The notes under the pieces were generated by a model. The model worked only from the letters and a program-made list of their open reading frames with translations, did no database searches and was not told the DNA's origin. From Proteobacteria bacterium UBA2133 (GTDB lineage: Bacteria; Pseudomonadota; Gammaproteobacteria; Arenicellales; UBA868): a stretch of 50,184 nt of DNA. Of this stretch, positions 42,782 through 50,184 are shown piece by piece (the stretch's first letter is position 1; every line of letters begins with the position of its first letter). The DNA lies in assembly GCA_002327725.1 (NCBI GenBank), contig DCXP01000035.1:1-50184 (forward strand), in the 5' to 3' direction. Made by a program: the position numbers and the translations under genes.

Positions 42782-45374
42782 TATTGATCTCCTGCCCGGA
42801 AGCTGAAATGATACCGGTATCACCGTCCAAGACAATATGCTCCTGCGGGCCAAGCCGGGCGACCGCATTTTTTACGCCGACCACGGTCGGTATCCCCAAC
42901 TCACGCCCGATAATTGCGGTGTGGCTGAGCAAACTGCCTTTTTCTGAGACCAGCCCAGCGCACTGCGCCATAATGAAAACCCACGCTGGGTCAGTGTTTT
43001 TGGTTACCAGAATGGATTCACTCAGGTCATCTATCTCAAGCGCCTCCCGGGGATCACTGATCGCCAGGGGAATCCCGTCGACACGGCCCGCCGATGCCCC
43101 CAAGCCAGTACCCAACACGCCATCTTCGATCTCATAGCTTTGTTGGTCGGTTACGTCAGTTCTCAAAAACCAAGCATCTTTTCCATCAGCGTCGACTGCC
43201 TGGCAGAAAAACTCAGGAAATACCTTGGGCCCTGCCGCCCACTGGGAGTTATCTTTTGCCTGTTTGGCCAACTCCTGCGGACTGGTTTTGCTATCAGCAA
43301 ACTCGAGTAACTGCTCAAGAGTAAGTCCAAAAAAGTCCTGCACATCGACTTCACTGAAATATAAGGGATAATCAACCTTGAGCCTGCGCAGCATCGCGAG
43401 CAGTGCAGTGCGCACCAACCCAAAATACGCCCCACGGATGAATCGGGTCTCTTCTCTGGTCGCGATGGTTCTTTGGGCGAAACCTGTAAGTATCTTAAGC
43501 CACCAGCCGGAAAAACCCGTCAGCTGCACCGCTGCATCGGATTTTTCTTCAGATCTATCGGACCGCGCCATCGTCTTGGGTGCCTTAAGTTTCCAGGACA
43601 ATAAGCGGAAAAACTCCAGTGGCGACTGGCTGAATGTAAGCGACTCGAGCTTCAATTCCTCGAAACATCGGTGTCCGTAAACTTTAAGGTATCGGTCAAC
43701 AAGGTTCTTCTCGTTTTCAAAGCCCGCCTGCACCAGTGCTGTAAATATTCCCGAATAAGGCTGCTCACTGGTACTGTCGACCTCACCCATCGCACCGCGG
43801 AAAGCCTCGAGAAATCTCTTGGGATCTGCAATAGCTTCACACAGACTCTCTAATTCTGATAGCGGCTTGCGAGACTCAATGCCTTCCTGGGTAACAATCA
43901 ACTTTGGCAGGACTGTTTCCGGATAACCGTGTTTACCCAGCAGATCCACGATTTTTCGCGTGGACAACATAATCAGCAGGTCATTCAACGAAGTTAAAGC
44001 AAAATCGCTTGCCTCCTCAATTGCGCGATCCAAAGCTCTGGGGATTTTCCTTGGGTCCTTTTCGGCGCGAAAATATTCCAAAGACTCTGCCAGTTGCCTA
44101 TTTTTTTGTTTGGCAAATTGACGGAATATTATCTTGTGGCGAAAGGTAAGATTAAGAATCGCTGCGTAATAACTCAGGCGTTCACCTTTACTGTGTTCAT
44201 CAACATCGTCGATGATCACATCCAGATTGCGCGCTCCGCCGATCATCCGATGCCAGTTATCGACTGTGGCCTTTCCGCCCGGCACCGAAAGCAGCATGCG
44301 ATAATAACTTTGAAGGTTGTAATAAAGATGCCCCCCTACATCGGCGATCAATGTCTGATACACACTTTCGCTCTGTTTTTGACGTTTTACCGAAAGCCCG
44401 AGGATTGTCCCAACCCGTCTGTGAACCGTCTCGTAAACTCGGCGGACAAAACTCGCGCCCATCGGACTGATCAACCCAGGATAACTCTCTGACAGATTTG
44501 TATCGGCAAAAAACTCAAGACCCGGTAATTCAGTGGTAATCGGGCGGGCCTGCAATAAATACAGCGTCCCTTGATGGACTGCCCATTCGACATCCGCTGG
44601 GCACCCCAGATTGCGCTCAATACTCAAAGTTGCTCGGACAACCTCCAGCGCCATTTGGGGTTCCAAGGCGGCTTTTGCACTCATACTCGCAGGAACTTCG
44701 ACTTGATGGGTGTAAGACGGCTGGATTGCGTCAAGATTGTGGGCCACCATTGTCTGCTTTTGTGCAATGTGACTTTCAACCAGATTTTCCCAGCGATCTG
44801 CATAGAAGCGGTCGACCTCGACCGTGCCGGATACCACACCCTCGCCCAACCCAAAGGCGGACTCAACGTAGCAAAGCGACGAGTCACCTACGGGTGCACG
44901 GCTGAATGCCACCCCACTAACGTCTGCAAAGATCATTTCCTGAATAACTACTGCCGCCGATTCATGTTCCCGGGCCTGACTGTGTTTTTCGTGATATATC
45001 TGCGCCCGCTTTGAATCAGCCGAGTCGAAACAGTTATTTACCGCCGTAATAACCTGGCTTGGTGGCACAAAAAGAAACGTATCCATCATCCCGGCATAAC
45101 TGGCTTCAGCACCATCCTCAGCCGCCATGCTGCTTCGCACTGCAAAACATTTTGCATCCCAGTTCGTTATGTGCTTCTCAAGTTCTTCTTTGATTGACTC
45201 CGGCAAGACCTGATTGTTAGAGCGCCATTGGGAAAATGCTTTCGCTGAAAGCACAACAAACGGCGGTACCCGCAAGCCCCACTGTTTAAGGCGAAACAAA
45301 TGCAGAGCTTTTCCACCGAGCATTGCGGCATTCTGCTCTTGTTCCTGATAGTCGGTTACTAGGACGCGCACCAT
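42762..45374 (-). CDS. PEP-synthase / rifampicin-phosphotransferase-like dikinase
   Basis: About 870 residues in three parts. The N-terminal ATP-grasp half (1-300) has VRSSMAAEDGAEASYAGMMD, VIQEMIFADVSGVAFSRAP and VEWAVHQGTLYLLQARPIT. A long middle part (about 300-770) is not recognisable. The C-terminal swivelling His domain has VSEKGSLLSHTAIIGRELG, with the phospho-carrier His in LLSHTAI, and IVLDGDTGI. This is the layout of rifampicin phosphotransferase and PEP synthase, which split ATP into AMP and Pi and pass a phosphate through the His to an acceptor. The PEP-synthase C-terminal pyruvate-binding barrel is absent, so the acceptor lies in the middle domain. The start is ATG at 45374 or GTG at 45371 behind a GGGGGA stretch. 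Confidence 0.85.
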   Translation of the reverse strand: MVRVLVTDYQEQEQNAAMLGGKALHLFRLKQWGLRVPPFVVLSAKAFSQWRSNNQVLPESIKEELEKHITNWDAKCFAVRSSMAAEDGAEASYAGMMDTFLFVPPSQVITAVNNCFDSADSKRAQIYHEKHSQAREHESAAVVIQEMIFADVSGVAFSRAPVGDSSLCYVESAFGLGEGVVSGTVEVDRFYADRWENLVESHIAQKQTMVAHNLDAIQPSYTHQVEVPASMSAKAALEPQMALEVVRATLSIERNLGCPADVEWAVHQGTLYLLQARPITTELPGLEFFADTNLSESYPGLISPMGASFVRRVYETVHRRVGTILGLSVKRQKQSESVYQTLIADVGGHLYYNLQSYYRMLLSVPGGKATVDNWHRMIGGARNLDVIIDDVDEHSKGERLSYYAAILNLTFRHKIIFRQFAKQKNRQLAESLEYFRAEKDPRKIPRALDRAIEEASDFALTSLNDLLIMLSTRKIVDLLGKHGYPETVLPKLIVTQEGIESRKPLSELESLCEAIADPKRFLEAFRGAMGEVDSTSEQPYSGIFTALVQAGFENEKNLVDRYLKVYGHRCFEELKLESLTFSQSPLEFFRLLSWKLKAPKTMARSDRSEEKSDAAVQLTGFSGWWLKILTGFAQRTIATREETRFIRGAYFGLVRTALLAMLRRLKVDYPLYFSEVDVQDFFGLTLEQLLEFADSKTSPQELAKQAKDNSQWAAGPKVFPEFFCQAVDADGKDAWFLRTDVTDQQSYEIEDGVLGTGLGASAGRVDGIPLAISDPREALEIDDLSESILVTKNTDPAWVFIMAQCAGLVSEKGSLLSHTAIIGRELGIPTVVGVKNAVARLGPQEHIVLDGDTGIISASGQEINSANPTA

Positions 45375-45481
45375 TCCCCCTTGGAACTGTGGCCGCTTAA
45401 TTGGCTGCGGCAAATATTTTCTGACCTTTGGGCTCTTTTCCAGACAACCCGATGGCTTCGATCACCTGCGCCCGGCAACAG

Positions 45482-46159
45482 CTAAATATGCTCCCACCAA
45501 AGATAGGTCATCGCTAAGGCCAAAACCGGGAAAATGATATAAAACACGCCCCGCGGTTTGGGGATCCGCACGCGAAGGACAAACAGCACTGCAACAATAA
45601 CCAGGGTGACTAACAGCGGGCCTCTTGCCAGACCCCCTTCCGGAGTAAATGCGAAAAGCATAACAACCGGAAAGATCAAGGCCGCGTAAGTCACGGGCAG
45701 GCCTGTGAAATAACGCATTGGCCCGGTACTTTTGGTGGCAAGGGTATTGAAGTACGCGAGTCGGGTTCCTGCACAACAGGTAAATAACAGCATTGCAGCA
45801 ATCTCGATCGGGGCAGTCATGCCCGAAGTCACCAGGACAAAAACTGGCGCCGCCCCGAAACTCACCATATCGGCAACCGTGTCGATATAGATGCCGTATT
45901 CTTTTTCCGCCTCGGACAGATTGCACTTTCTGGCAACCATTCCGTCAAAAAGATCAAAGACACCTGCATAAATCAGGCAGATGGCAGCCAATGGAACACT
46001 TCCTTTAACTGCAAAGACAACGGCCAGGCAGGCGCAGACAAGCCCGCTTAGCGTCAATACCGCCGGGGGATTCAGGTAACCGATGAAAATTCCAGATTCC
46101 CTGCCTGAGCCGGTGGCCTCTAAAGCATCGCTACTATCTTTTTTGCGGGATGAATTCAT
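45482..46159 (-). CDS. pssA: CDP-alcohol phosphatidyltransferase, probable phosphatidylserine synthase
   Basis: 225-residue membrane enzyme that replaces CMP of a CDP-lipid by serine. The CDP-alcohol transferase motif reads FDGMVARKCNLSEAEKEYGI, then YIDTVADMVSFG, with the metal-binding Asp residues in place. Compared with the usual DGxxARx8Gx3Dx3D there are three extra residues between AR and G, as in a subgroup of serine transferases with a charged EEK-type insert. About six helices are apparent, and AAGGGG stands before the ATG. The decarboxylase gene lies directly upstream in the same direction, which fits serine as head group. Confidence 0.88.
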   Translation of the reverse strand: MNSSRKKDSSDALEATGSGRESGIFIGYLNPPAVLTLSGLVCACLAVVFAVKGSVPLAAICLIYAGVFDLFDGMVARKCNLSEAEKEYGIYIDTVADMVSFGAAPVFVLVTSGMTAPIEIAAMLLFTCCAGTRLAYFNTLATKSTGPMRYFTGLPVTYAALIFPVVMLFAFTPEGGLARGPLLVTLVIVAVLFVLRVRIPKPRGVFYIIFPVLALAMTYLWWEHI

Positions 46160-46210
46160 TGATTAAACCCCTTTTCTATGGCCGCACCTTAGCGGTAGCT
46201 TGGGAACAAC

Positions 46211-47107
46211 TTAAGCCTGCTGACCTATCTTTGAACCATACTTTACAATCGTTTCAATACCATCGCGCGAATAATTAAGGATATCCTGATCAGGAACAAC
46301 GATGCCTGGCTCAAACAATAAAATAACAGTCGACCCTCCGAATTCAAAATGCCCCTTTTGTTCCCCTCGCTCAAATCGGCCCCCCTCGGGCTGGTGCTGC
46401 ACAATTCTTCCAACTACCAGAGCACCTACATCAATCTGGACAACAGTTCCAAAGTTATCCGTGTGCAGTACACACGACTCTCGTTGATTCTCGGTAAATA
46501 CTTTTAAGTTTCGCTGCAACGCGTAAGGGCTGACGGAGTGCAAGAAACCATTGATTTTATGATGCTTACCGTGAGTTCCTGAGTCGATGTAGCCATAGCG
46601 GTGATAATCTACTGGAGCCAGCCGAGTGACAAAACAATCCCCACCATTGTACTGAGCCGCCAACACAGCATCATTAAGCAACGTCGCCATGTCGAACTGA
46701 ATACCTTTTACGGGAATCACGGTTTTATTTAAGACTGGATAGTGAATCATTCGACCATCCGCCGGTGAAATAAGATGCCCAGGCGTATTATCGATCGGTC
46801 TTGCTTCATCGACTAATTCGCGAATAAAGAATTCGTTGAAATTAGCGAACTCTTCCAGGGGCCGCAGGATTTCATCAGTATCAATTGCATATTGCTCTAC
46901 AAAGGGAGCAATAGAAGCTTTACTGTTAGCATGACGCTTTACACGTCCATAACAGCGGCTGAACCATAGCTTCTTCAGTAGGCGCTCGCAGATCCAAATA
47001 CCTAATCGCGTTCCATAGAAGAACTCCATGAACTTGCGCTCGAAAACAACCTCGTACTCCAGAGATTTCGTCAATCGATTGTAAAGCGGTATATCGGCTA
47101 TTGGCAT
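46211..47107 (-). CDS. psd: Phosphatidylserine decarboxylase (type II-like)
   Basis: 298-residue pyruvoyl enzyme that converts phosphatidylserine to phosphatidylethanolamine. The self-cleavage site is GGST in HFEFGGSTVILLFEPG, where Ser becomes the pyruvoyl group of the small alpha chain. Other family segments are LYNRLTKSLEYE at the start, FNEFFIRELVDEARPI, LISPADGRMIHYP, and FVTRLAPVDYHRYGYIDSG with the His of the catalytic centre. GGST rather than LGST and the YNRLT opening point to the type II group, different from the usual gammaproteobacterial enzyme. It lies 51 bases before pssA on the same strand. A second, housekeeping Psd is probably encoded elsewhere. Confidence 0.93.
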   Translation of the reverse strand: MPIADIPLYNRLTKSLEYEVVFERKFMEFFYGTRLGIWICERLLKKLWFSRCYGRVKRHANSKASIAPFVEQYAIDTDEILRPLEEFANFNEFFIRELVDEARPIDNTPGHLISPADGRMIHYPVLNKTVIPVKGIQFDMATLLNDAVLAAQYNGGDCFVTRLAPVDYHRYGYIDSGTHGKHHKINGFLHSVSPYALQRNLKVFTENQRESCVLHTDNFGTVVQIDVGALVVGRIVQHQPEGGRFERGEQKGHFEFGGSTVILLFEPGIVVPDQDILNYSRDGIETIVKYGSKIGQQA

Positions 47108-47226
47108 AGTATCTTCACAAATACTGTTGCTTTACTATTTCCTGCTTCGTTCATGCATCTCTGGAAGATCCCAGTAAGAACAAAAAAACAGCAGGCCTTG
47201 AAGCCAACGATATCTGACTGTTCTTT

Positions 47227-48312
47227 CTAACTCGATTGATCGATGCTGAAAAGTGTGTACTCGCGATTTGGCATAACTCCGAAACGATCAAAAATACACG
47301 GGCCCTCTTTAACCATCGCCCCGACGAGCGTTTCTTTACCATTTTGCAAAATCCAATCCCAACATTGGTTGACAATCGTGCCCATAACCCCTTTCCCCCG
47401 CACAGTTTCAAGCAGAACAACAAGATAATATACGATGCGCTCCTGATCGAATGCGGGTAATCCACCGGCTGTCTGTCGCATGGTTACCCCGATATCTGGA
47501 AACATAACGACAAACCCTTGTGGCGTGTTCTGCAAATCTCTGACAATAGGGGTAATCTCAGGTAAACATATATTCTGCATTGGGCCGAAAAGAGCAGAGA
47601 ATTCTTTCAATCCGATTGGTGTGAAGCCGACGTTATCTTCAAAGCCCGCGATCATTACCTGGTAGATATCAACAAGGTTGGCCTGGAAGTCTCTCGGATT
47701 ACTTGGCACAATTTTCAGACCAGCCTCCGCGAGACGCTCCAGGGTGTACTCTTCAGTCTCGCTCCGCATCTTTTCAAGAACATTCTGCCCCACCTCCCAC
47801 GAAAACCATCTCGCATAGGTCTCGAAACCGTATTTCCAGAAAAACTCCGGATAATAGGCGGGGTTGTAAGGTTCTGAATAAAATGGAACATGCCCAAATC
47901 CCTTGGTCATGAAGCGGTACCCATGCCAAATCGAGAAATCCATCGGCCCCCAAATGGTGCTACAGCCATTTTCGCCTAACCAACTTATCGCCTGATCCAG
48001 AAGGGCTTCTGCGATTTCGAAGTTCTCTTCACATTCAAAAAATCCAACCAGGCCAATAGGGTTGCCATTTTTCACCAAGCGGTCATTTATAAAACCTGCA
48101 CAACGCCCGGCAACCCGAGTACCTTCAAAGGCTATAAAACACTGCATGGCACCGTACTCGAAAAAAGGATTGAGCGTTGAAAGTTGCCATCGAATCCCGT
48201 CCCTGGAGGGAGGAATCCAGCGACGATCATCAGCATGCAATCGCCAAGGTAGATCGATAAATTCCTCTATGGCACTACCTGCGGCAGGAATGGACTTAAC
48301 TTTGAAGGTCAT
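47227..48312 (-). CDS. GNAT-like acyltransferase, copy 2
   Basis: 361 residues from the ATG at 48312, with AGG close upstream. A longer in-frame opening lacks family support. It reads LPWRLHADDRRWIPPSRDG, LNPFFEYGAMQCFIAFEG, VGFFECEENFEIAEALLDQAI, then IWGPMDFSIWHGYRFMTKG and NPAYYPEFFWKYGFETYARW. These are the same landmarks, in the same order, as in the 41759 protein, so this is a paralogue. The family is related to YghO-like GNAT proteins found next to lipid and sphingolipid-type genes. The catalytic residues cannot be named. It precedes psd, pssA and the dikinase-like gene in one direction and is divergent from the prenyltransferase gene. Confidence 0.77.
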   Translation of the reverse strand: MTFKVKSIPAAGSAIEEFIDLPWRLHADDRRWIPPSRDGIRWQLSTLNPFFEYGAMQCFIAFEGTRVAGRCAGFINDRLVKNGNPIGLVGFFECEENFEIAEALLDQAISWLGENGCSTIWGPMDFSIWHGYRFMTKGFGHVPFYSEPYNPAYYPEFFWKYGFETYARWFSWEVGQNVLEKMRSETEEYTLERLAEAGLKIVPSNPRDFQANLVDIYQVMIAGFEDNVGFTPIGLKEFSALFGPMQNICLPEITPIVRDLQNTPQGFVVMFPDIGVTMRQTAGGLPAFDQERIVYYLVVLLETVRGKGVMGTIVNQCWDWILQNGKETLVGAMVKEGPCIFDRFGVMPNREYTLFSIDQSS

Positions 48313-48415
48313 GACGCCTAAAATTCTCCAGGAAACAGGCTGCACCGATTCACGCATGAGACGGAGCCTTCTTCCAATGCCGAACGCTATTATCCGATCT
48401 TTAAAGGCTTGATCA

Positions 48416-49360
48416 GTGAACAATAGACTCGGAAGAGTTATTCACTACATCTGGGAAATGTTCCCTCCCCATATTCTGGTCCTGGCAGGGCTTGCCAAGT
48501 TTTTTGCTGTGTACTTGAGCTTACAGGCACTTCACGGAGATGGACCCGTTTTTGTCAATTGGGCTGGAATATCTGGTGCAGCATGCCTGATTCTCTTTCT
48601 TCTATTATTACGCGTCTACGATGAACTAAAAGATGTTGAAGCAGACATCCGCCTTGGCACAGCGGGTGACCCTCGATACAAAGATCGCCCTATTGTTACC
48701 GGGGCGGTGAAAATCGAAGACATTGTTGCGTTTCGCTGGACAATCACCATAGCCCTTGTTCTGCTGCATATTGCCGCAGAACCACTGGTGATCGCGACAT
48801 TTTTAGCAGTGTTCTTTATTCTCTGGTTATCTTTCAAGTGGTTTTTTTGCCCTGCCATTAAAGAGAATTTATTGCTGGCATTAGTCACCCATAATCCTTT
48901 GACGGTGGTGCTCCTGCTGTATGTATTCGCGGTGTTCTTTACTCAATTCCCAGGAGTCACTCTGGATGTTACATCCATCATATTATTGATTGTTGGTATC
49001 TGGATGCCTTTGGCCGCATGGGAGTTATCCCGTAAACAGCGTATTCCGGAGGATGAAACTGACTATCAAACTTATACCAAGATCCTTGGGGTGAAAATAG
49101 CACCCCTTATTCCGGCGGCCTTTATCCTTATTGCTGTAGTGTGCCTTGCATCGGTTTCTGCTCGCTGCGGGCTATCTTTAATCTATCCTTTAATTCTGAT
49201 TGCCGCTGCGGCCATTGCTATTGGAGGATATCTCCGGTTTTTATTCTTCCCAACCTCAAAGAATTCCAAGCTGCAGCCTGTTACCGAGCTATTCATACTT
49301 GTCACCGATATCGGCCTGCTATTGGCCATTGCACTAGAACGTGGTGTACGCTGGGCTTAA
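48416..49360 (+). CDS. UbiA-superfamily prenyltransferase
   Basis: 314-residue membrane protein with about eight helices. The first Asp-rich motif is RVYDELKDVEADIRLGTAGD followed by KDRPIVTGAV, the place where UbiA enzymes bind the magnesium-diphosphate of a prenyl donor. The second motif is AAWELSRKQRIPEDETDYQT, also acidic and in the position of the second DxxxD. The subgroup (LR-x-x-DE-x-KD) differs from the UbiA of ubiquinone synthesis. It starts with GTG at 48416 and is convergent with the CarS-like gene (4-base gap). The acceptor may be an aromatic compound, glycerol phosphate or a lipid, and the lipid-gene context favours a lipid. A frameshifted relative is at 36789. Confidence 0.85.
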   Translation: MNNRLGRVIHYIWEMFPPHILVLAGLAKFFAVYLSLQALHGDGPVFVNWAGISGAACLILFLLLLRVYDELKDVEADIRLGTAGDPRYKDRPIVTGAVKIEDIVAFRWTITIALVLLHIAAEPLVIATFLAVFFILWLSFKWFFCPAIKENLLLALVTHNPLTVVLLLYVFAVFFTQFPGVTLDVTSIILLIVGIWMPLAAWELSRKQRIPEDETDYQTYTKILGVKIAPLIPAAFILIAVVCLASVSARCGLSLIYPLILIAAAAIAIGGYLRFLFFPTSKNSKLQPVTELFILVTDIGLLLAIALERGVRWA

Positions 49361-49364
49361 GGCT

Positions 49365-49958
49365 TTAACCCATCTGTTTTTTGAGCCTCACAAAATATAA
49401 TAAAACGTTAACTACGTAGTGAACAATTCCGCCAATTACCGCTAACACTACGACATCGAGACTAGTCATCGGTAACACGATTGCCATTGCAATCGCGCAA
49501 CCAATACTTGAATCAACTTGATCAACGACTAGAAAAGTTTTCCCGACCCACCCATCTTTATTAGCCCCTGGTGCAATGTCTATCCGCCGCTTGATAAAGC
49601 TATTTGGCAACTCGGCAATGATATAACCCAAACCTAGAAATGCGCCAAATATCCAGGCATTCTTTGCAATGCCCACACTTTCACGTCCAACAATCGTCAA
49701 GCTATGAATCGTATCGGAGTAATCGCCTAACACACTGTTAAGGCCAAAACCCAGAAGCCCCCCCAGCGGCATGCTGATAAAGCCCTTCCAGGTCTTGTTG
49801 TCCCCAAATAATCTTTTCCCGTCCCTAAGGCTGATGCCCGCATCCACCGGTGCCAGCAAACTATTCAGAACTGGCAGCTTGATCAGAACCATATGAATCA
49901 CCCCGGCAACCATCATCAGTACACAAACATATGTCAACTGAGCTATGGAATAGTTCAT
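49365..49958 (-). CDS. CarS-like (CDP-archaeol synthase family) CDP-lipid synthase homologue
   Basis: About 197 residues from the ATG at 49958, with an in-frame TTG at 49970. It has four or five membrane helices. The central signature PVDAGISLRDGKRLFGDNKT followed by WKGFI matches the CarS family (PF01864-type), in which archaeal members join CTP to unsaturated archaeal phosphatidic acid to give CDP-archaeol. The later segment NSFIKRRIDIAPGANKDGW, then FLVVDQVDSSIGCAI, also follows the family (F-K-R-R, D-Q-x-D-S). In bacteria the usual CDP-lipid synthase is CdsA, so this is a second, different activating enzyme. It may feed the pssA/psd pair with an unusual lipid, which is inferred from neighbourhood. 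Confidence 0.82.
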   Translation of the reverse strand: MNYSIAQLTYVCVLMMVAGVIHMVLIKLPVLNSLLAPVDAGISLRDGKRLFGDNKTWKGFISMPLGGLLGFGLNSVLGDYSDTIHSLTIVGRESVGIAKNAWIFGAFLGLGYIIAELPNSFIKRRIDIAPGANKDGWVGKTFLVVDQVDSSIGCAIAMAIVLPMTSLDVVVLAVIGGIVHYVVNVLLYFVRLKKQMG

Positions 49959-50060
49959 CGGGGCATCCAAAAAAACCTTATGGCATAAACACCGCCAACT
50001 CTAGGCTATGACAACCAGTCAGTGTGAGCCCGTCGCTACAACAAATGGGGGCTCCATCGG

Positions 50061-50184
50061 CTATTCGCTCCCTATTTGCTCTCGCCACGTTTCGATTTCT
50101 CCCTTGGCATAATCGTATCCCACCGATGCAATTTCCCGTATTGATTCGAAATCCATTGCTGGAAACCGGGTGACAGGTGGGCGG
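50061..50184 (-). CDS. C-terminal end of an unidentified protein, possibly patatin-like phospholipase (cut by window)
   Basis: The last 40 codons of a minus-strand frame open to the right edge: RPPVTRFPAMDFESIREIAS, then VGYDYAKGEIETWREQIGSE and a stop. The pattern FPAMDFESI...GYDYA resembles the C-terminal tail of patatin-like phospholipases, but the catalytic part lies outside the window, so the identity is only a suggestion. It would be directly upstream of the CarS-like gene in the same direction (about 100 bases), so it may belong to the same lipid block. Confidence 0.4.
   Translation of the reverse strand, partial: RPPVTRFPAMDFESIREIASVGYDYAKGEIETWREQIGSE

Noticed and set aside
1..50184. 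CRISPR arrays, insertion sequences, integrases, phage genes
   Set aside because: No regularly spaced direct repeats, transposase or integrase motifs, or paired terminal inverted repeats were found. The accessory block has no visible mobility gene inside the window.

Overview
The window looks like part of a gammaproteobacterial chromosome. The reasons are the conserved order pncC-recA-recX-alaS-lysC-csrA-tRNA-Ser, the divergent pair rpmB-rpmG / coaBC-dut, and an OmpR-type two-component pair beside a DegP-like protease. The first ~36 kb has GC-rich, G/C-ending codons. From ~36.2 kb to the right edge the codons and spacers become clearly more AT-rich, which suggests a segment of different origin. 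Genus cannot be assigned from sequence alone.

Layout. 0-3 kb: polar amino-acid ABC importer (ATPase truncated by the edge, binding protein, two permeases). 3-8 kb: dapE, a DegP-like protease, and a response regulator / histidine kinase pair. 8-11.5 kb: glutathione transferase, infA, rpmB-rpmG, coaBC-dut. 11.5-17.6 kb: a four-gene 2-oxoacid:ferredoxin oxidoreductase operon on the minus strand. It is bracketed by two plus-strand gene relics, an internal piece of sucA (2-oxoglutarate dehydrogenase E1) on the left and the C-terminal end of lpd (E3) on the right. 17.7-23 kb: an unidentified 81-residue protein with a good promoter, FetB, a DMT exporter, a DsbA-fold isomerase, a methyltransferase and an amidase. 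22.8-27.2 kb: a divergent glycine-betaine/proline-type ABC importer whose permease is a tandem double-length protein. 27.3-35.2 kb: tRNA-Arg(ACG), a diguanylate cyclase, tRNA-Ser(GCT), csrA, lysC, alaS, recX, recA, pncC.

35.4-50.2 kb begins with a secreted alpha/beta hydrolase-like protein and a scar made of two gene relics (an FAD-dependent oxidoreductase tail and a frameshifted UbiA-type prenyltransferase start). Then comes a dense accessory block: an RND/MMPL-type transporter, a LolA-like periplasmic protein and an outer-membrane barrel protein in one operon, followed by two related GNAT-like proteins, a PEP-synthase / rifampicin-phosphotransferase-like enzyme, a phosphatidylserine synthase, a phosphatidylserine decarboxylase, a UbiA prenyltransferase, and a homologue of archaeal CDP-archaeol synthase (CarS). 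A gene cut by the right edge may be a patatin-like phospholipase.

Two parts deserve most attention. (1) The kor operon sits where a sucA-sucB-lpd operon appears to have been, and remnants of both ends of that operon survive. This looks like an in-place exchange of a TCA-cycle enzyme. (2) The right-hand block combines all steps for activating a lipid phosphate with CTP, adding serine and decarboxylating to ethanolamine, together with a prenyltransferase, a dikinase-like enzyme and a possible export route. This is a candidate undescribed lipid pathway. The individual families are recognisable, but the combined pathway is inference.
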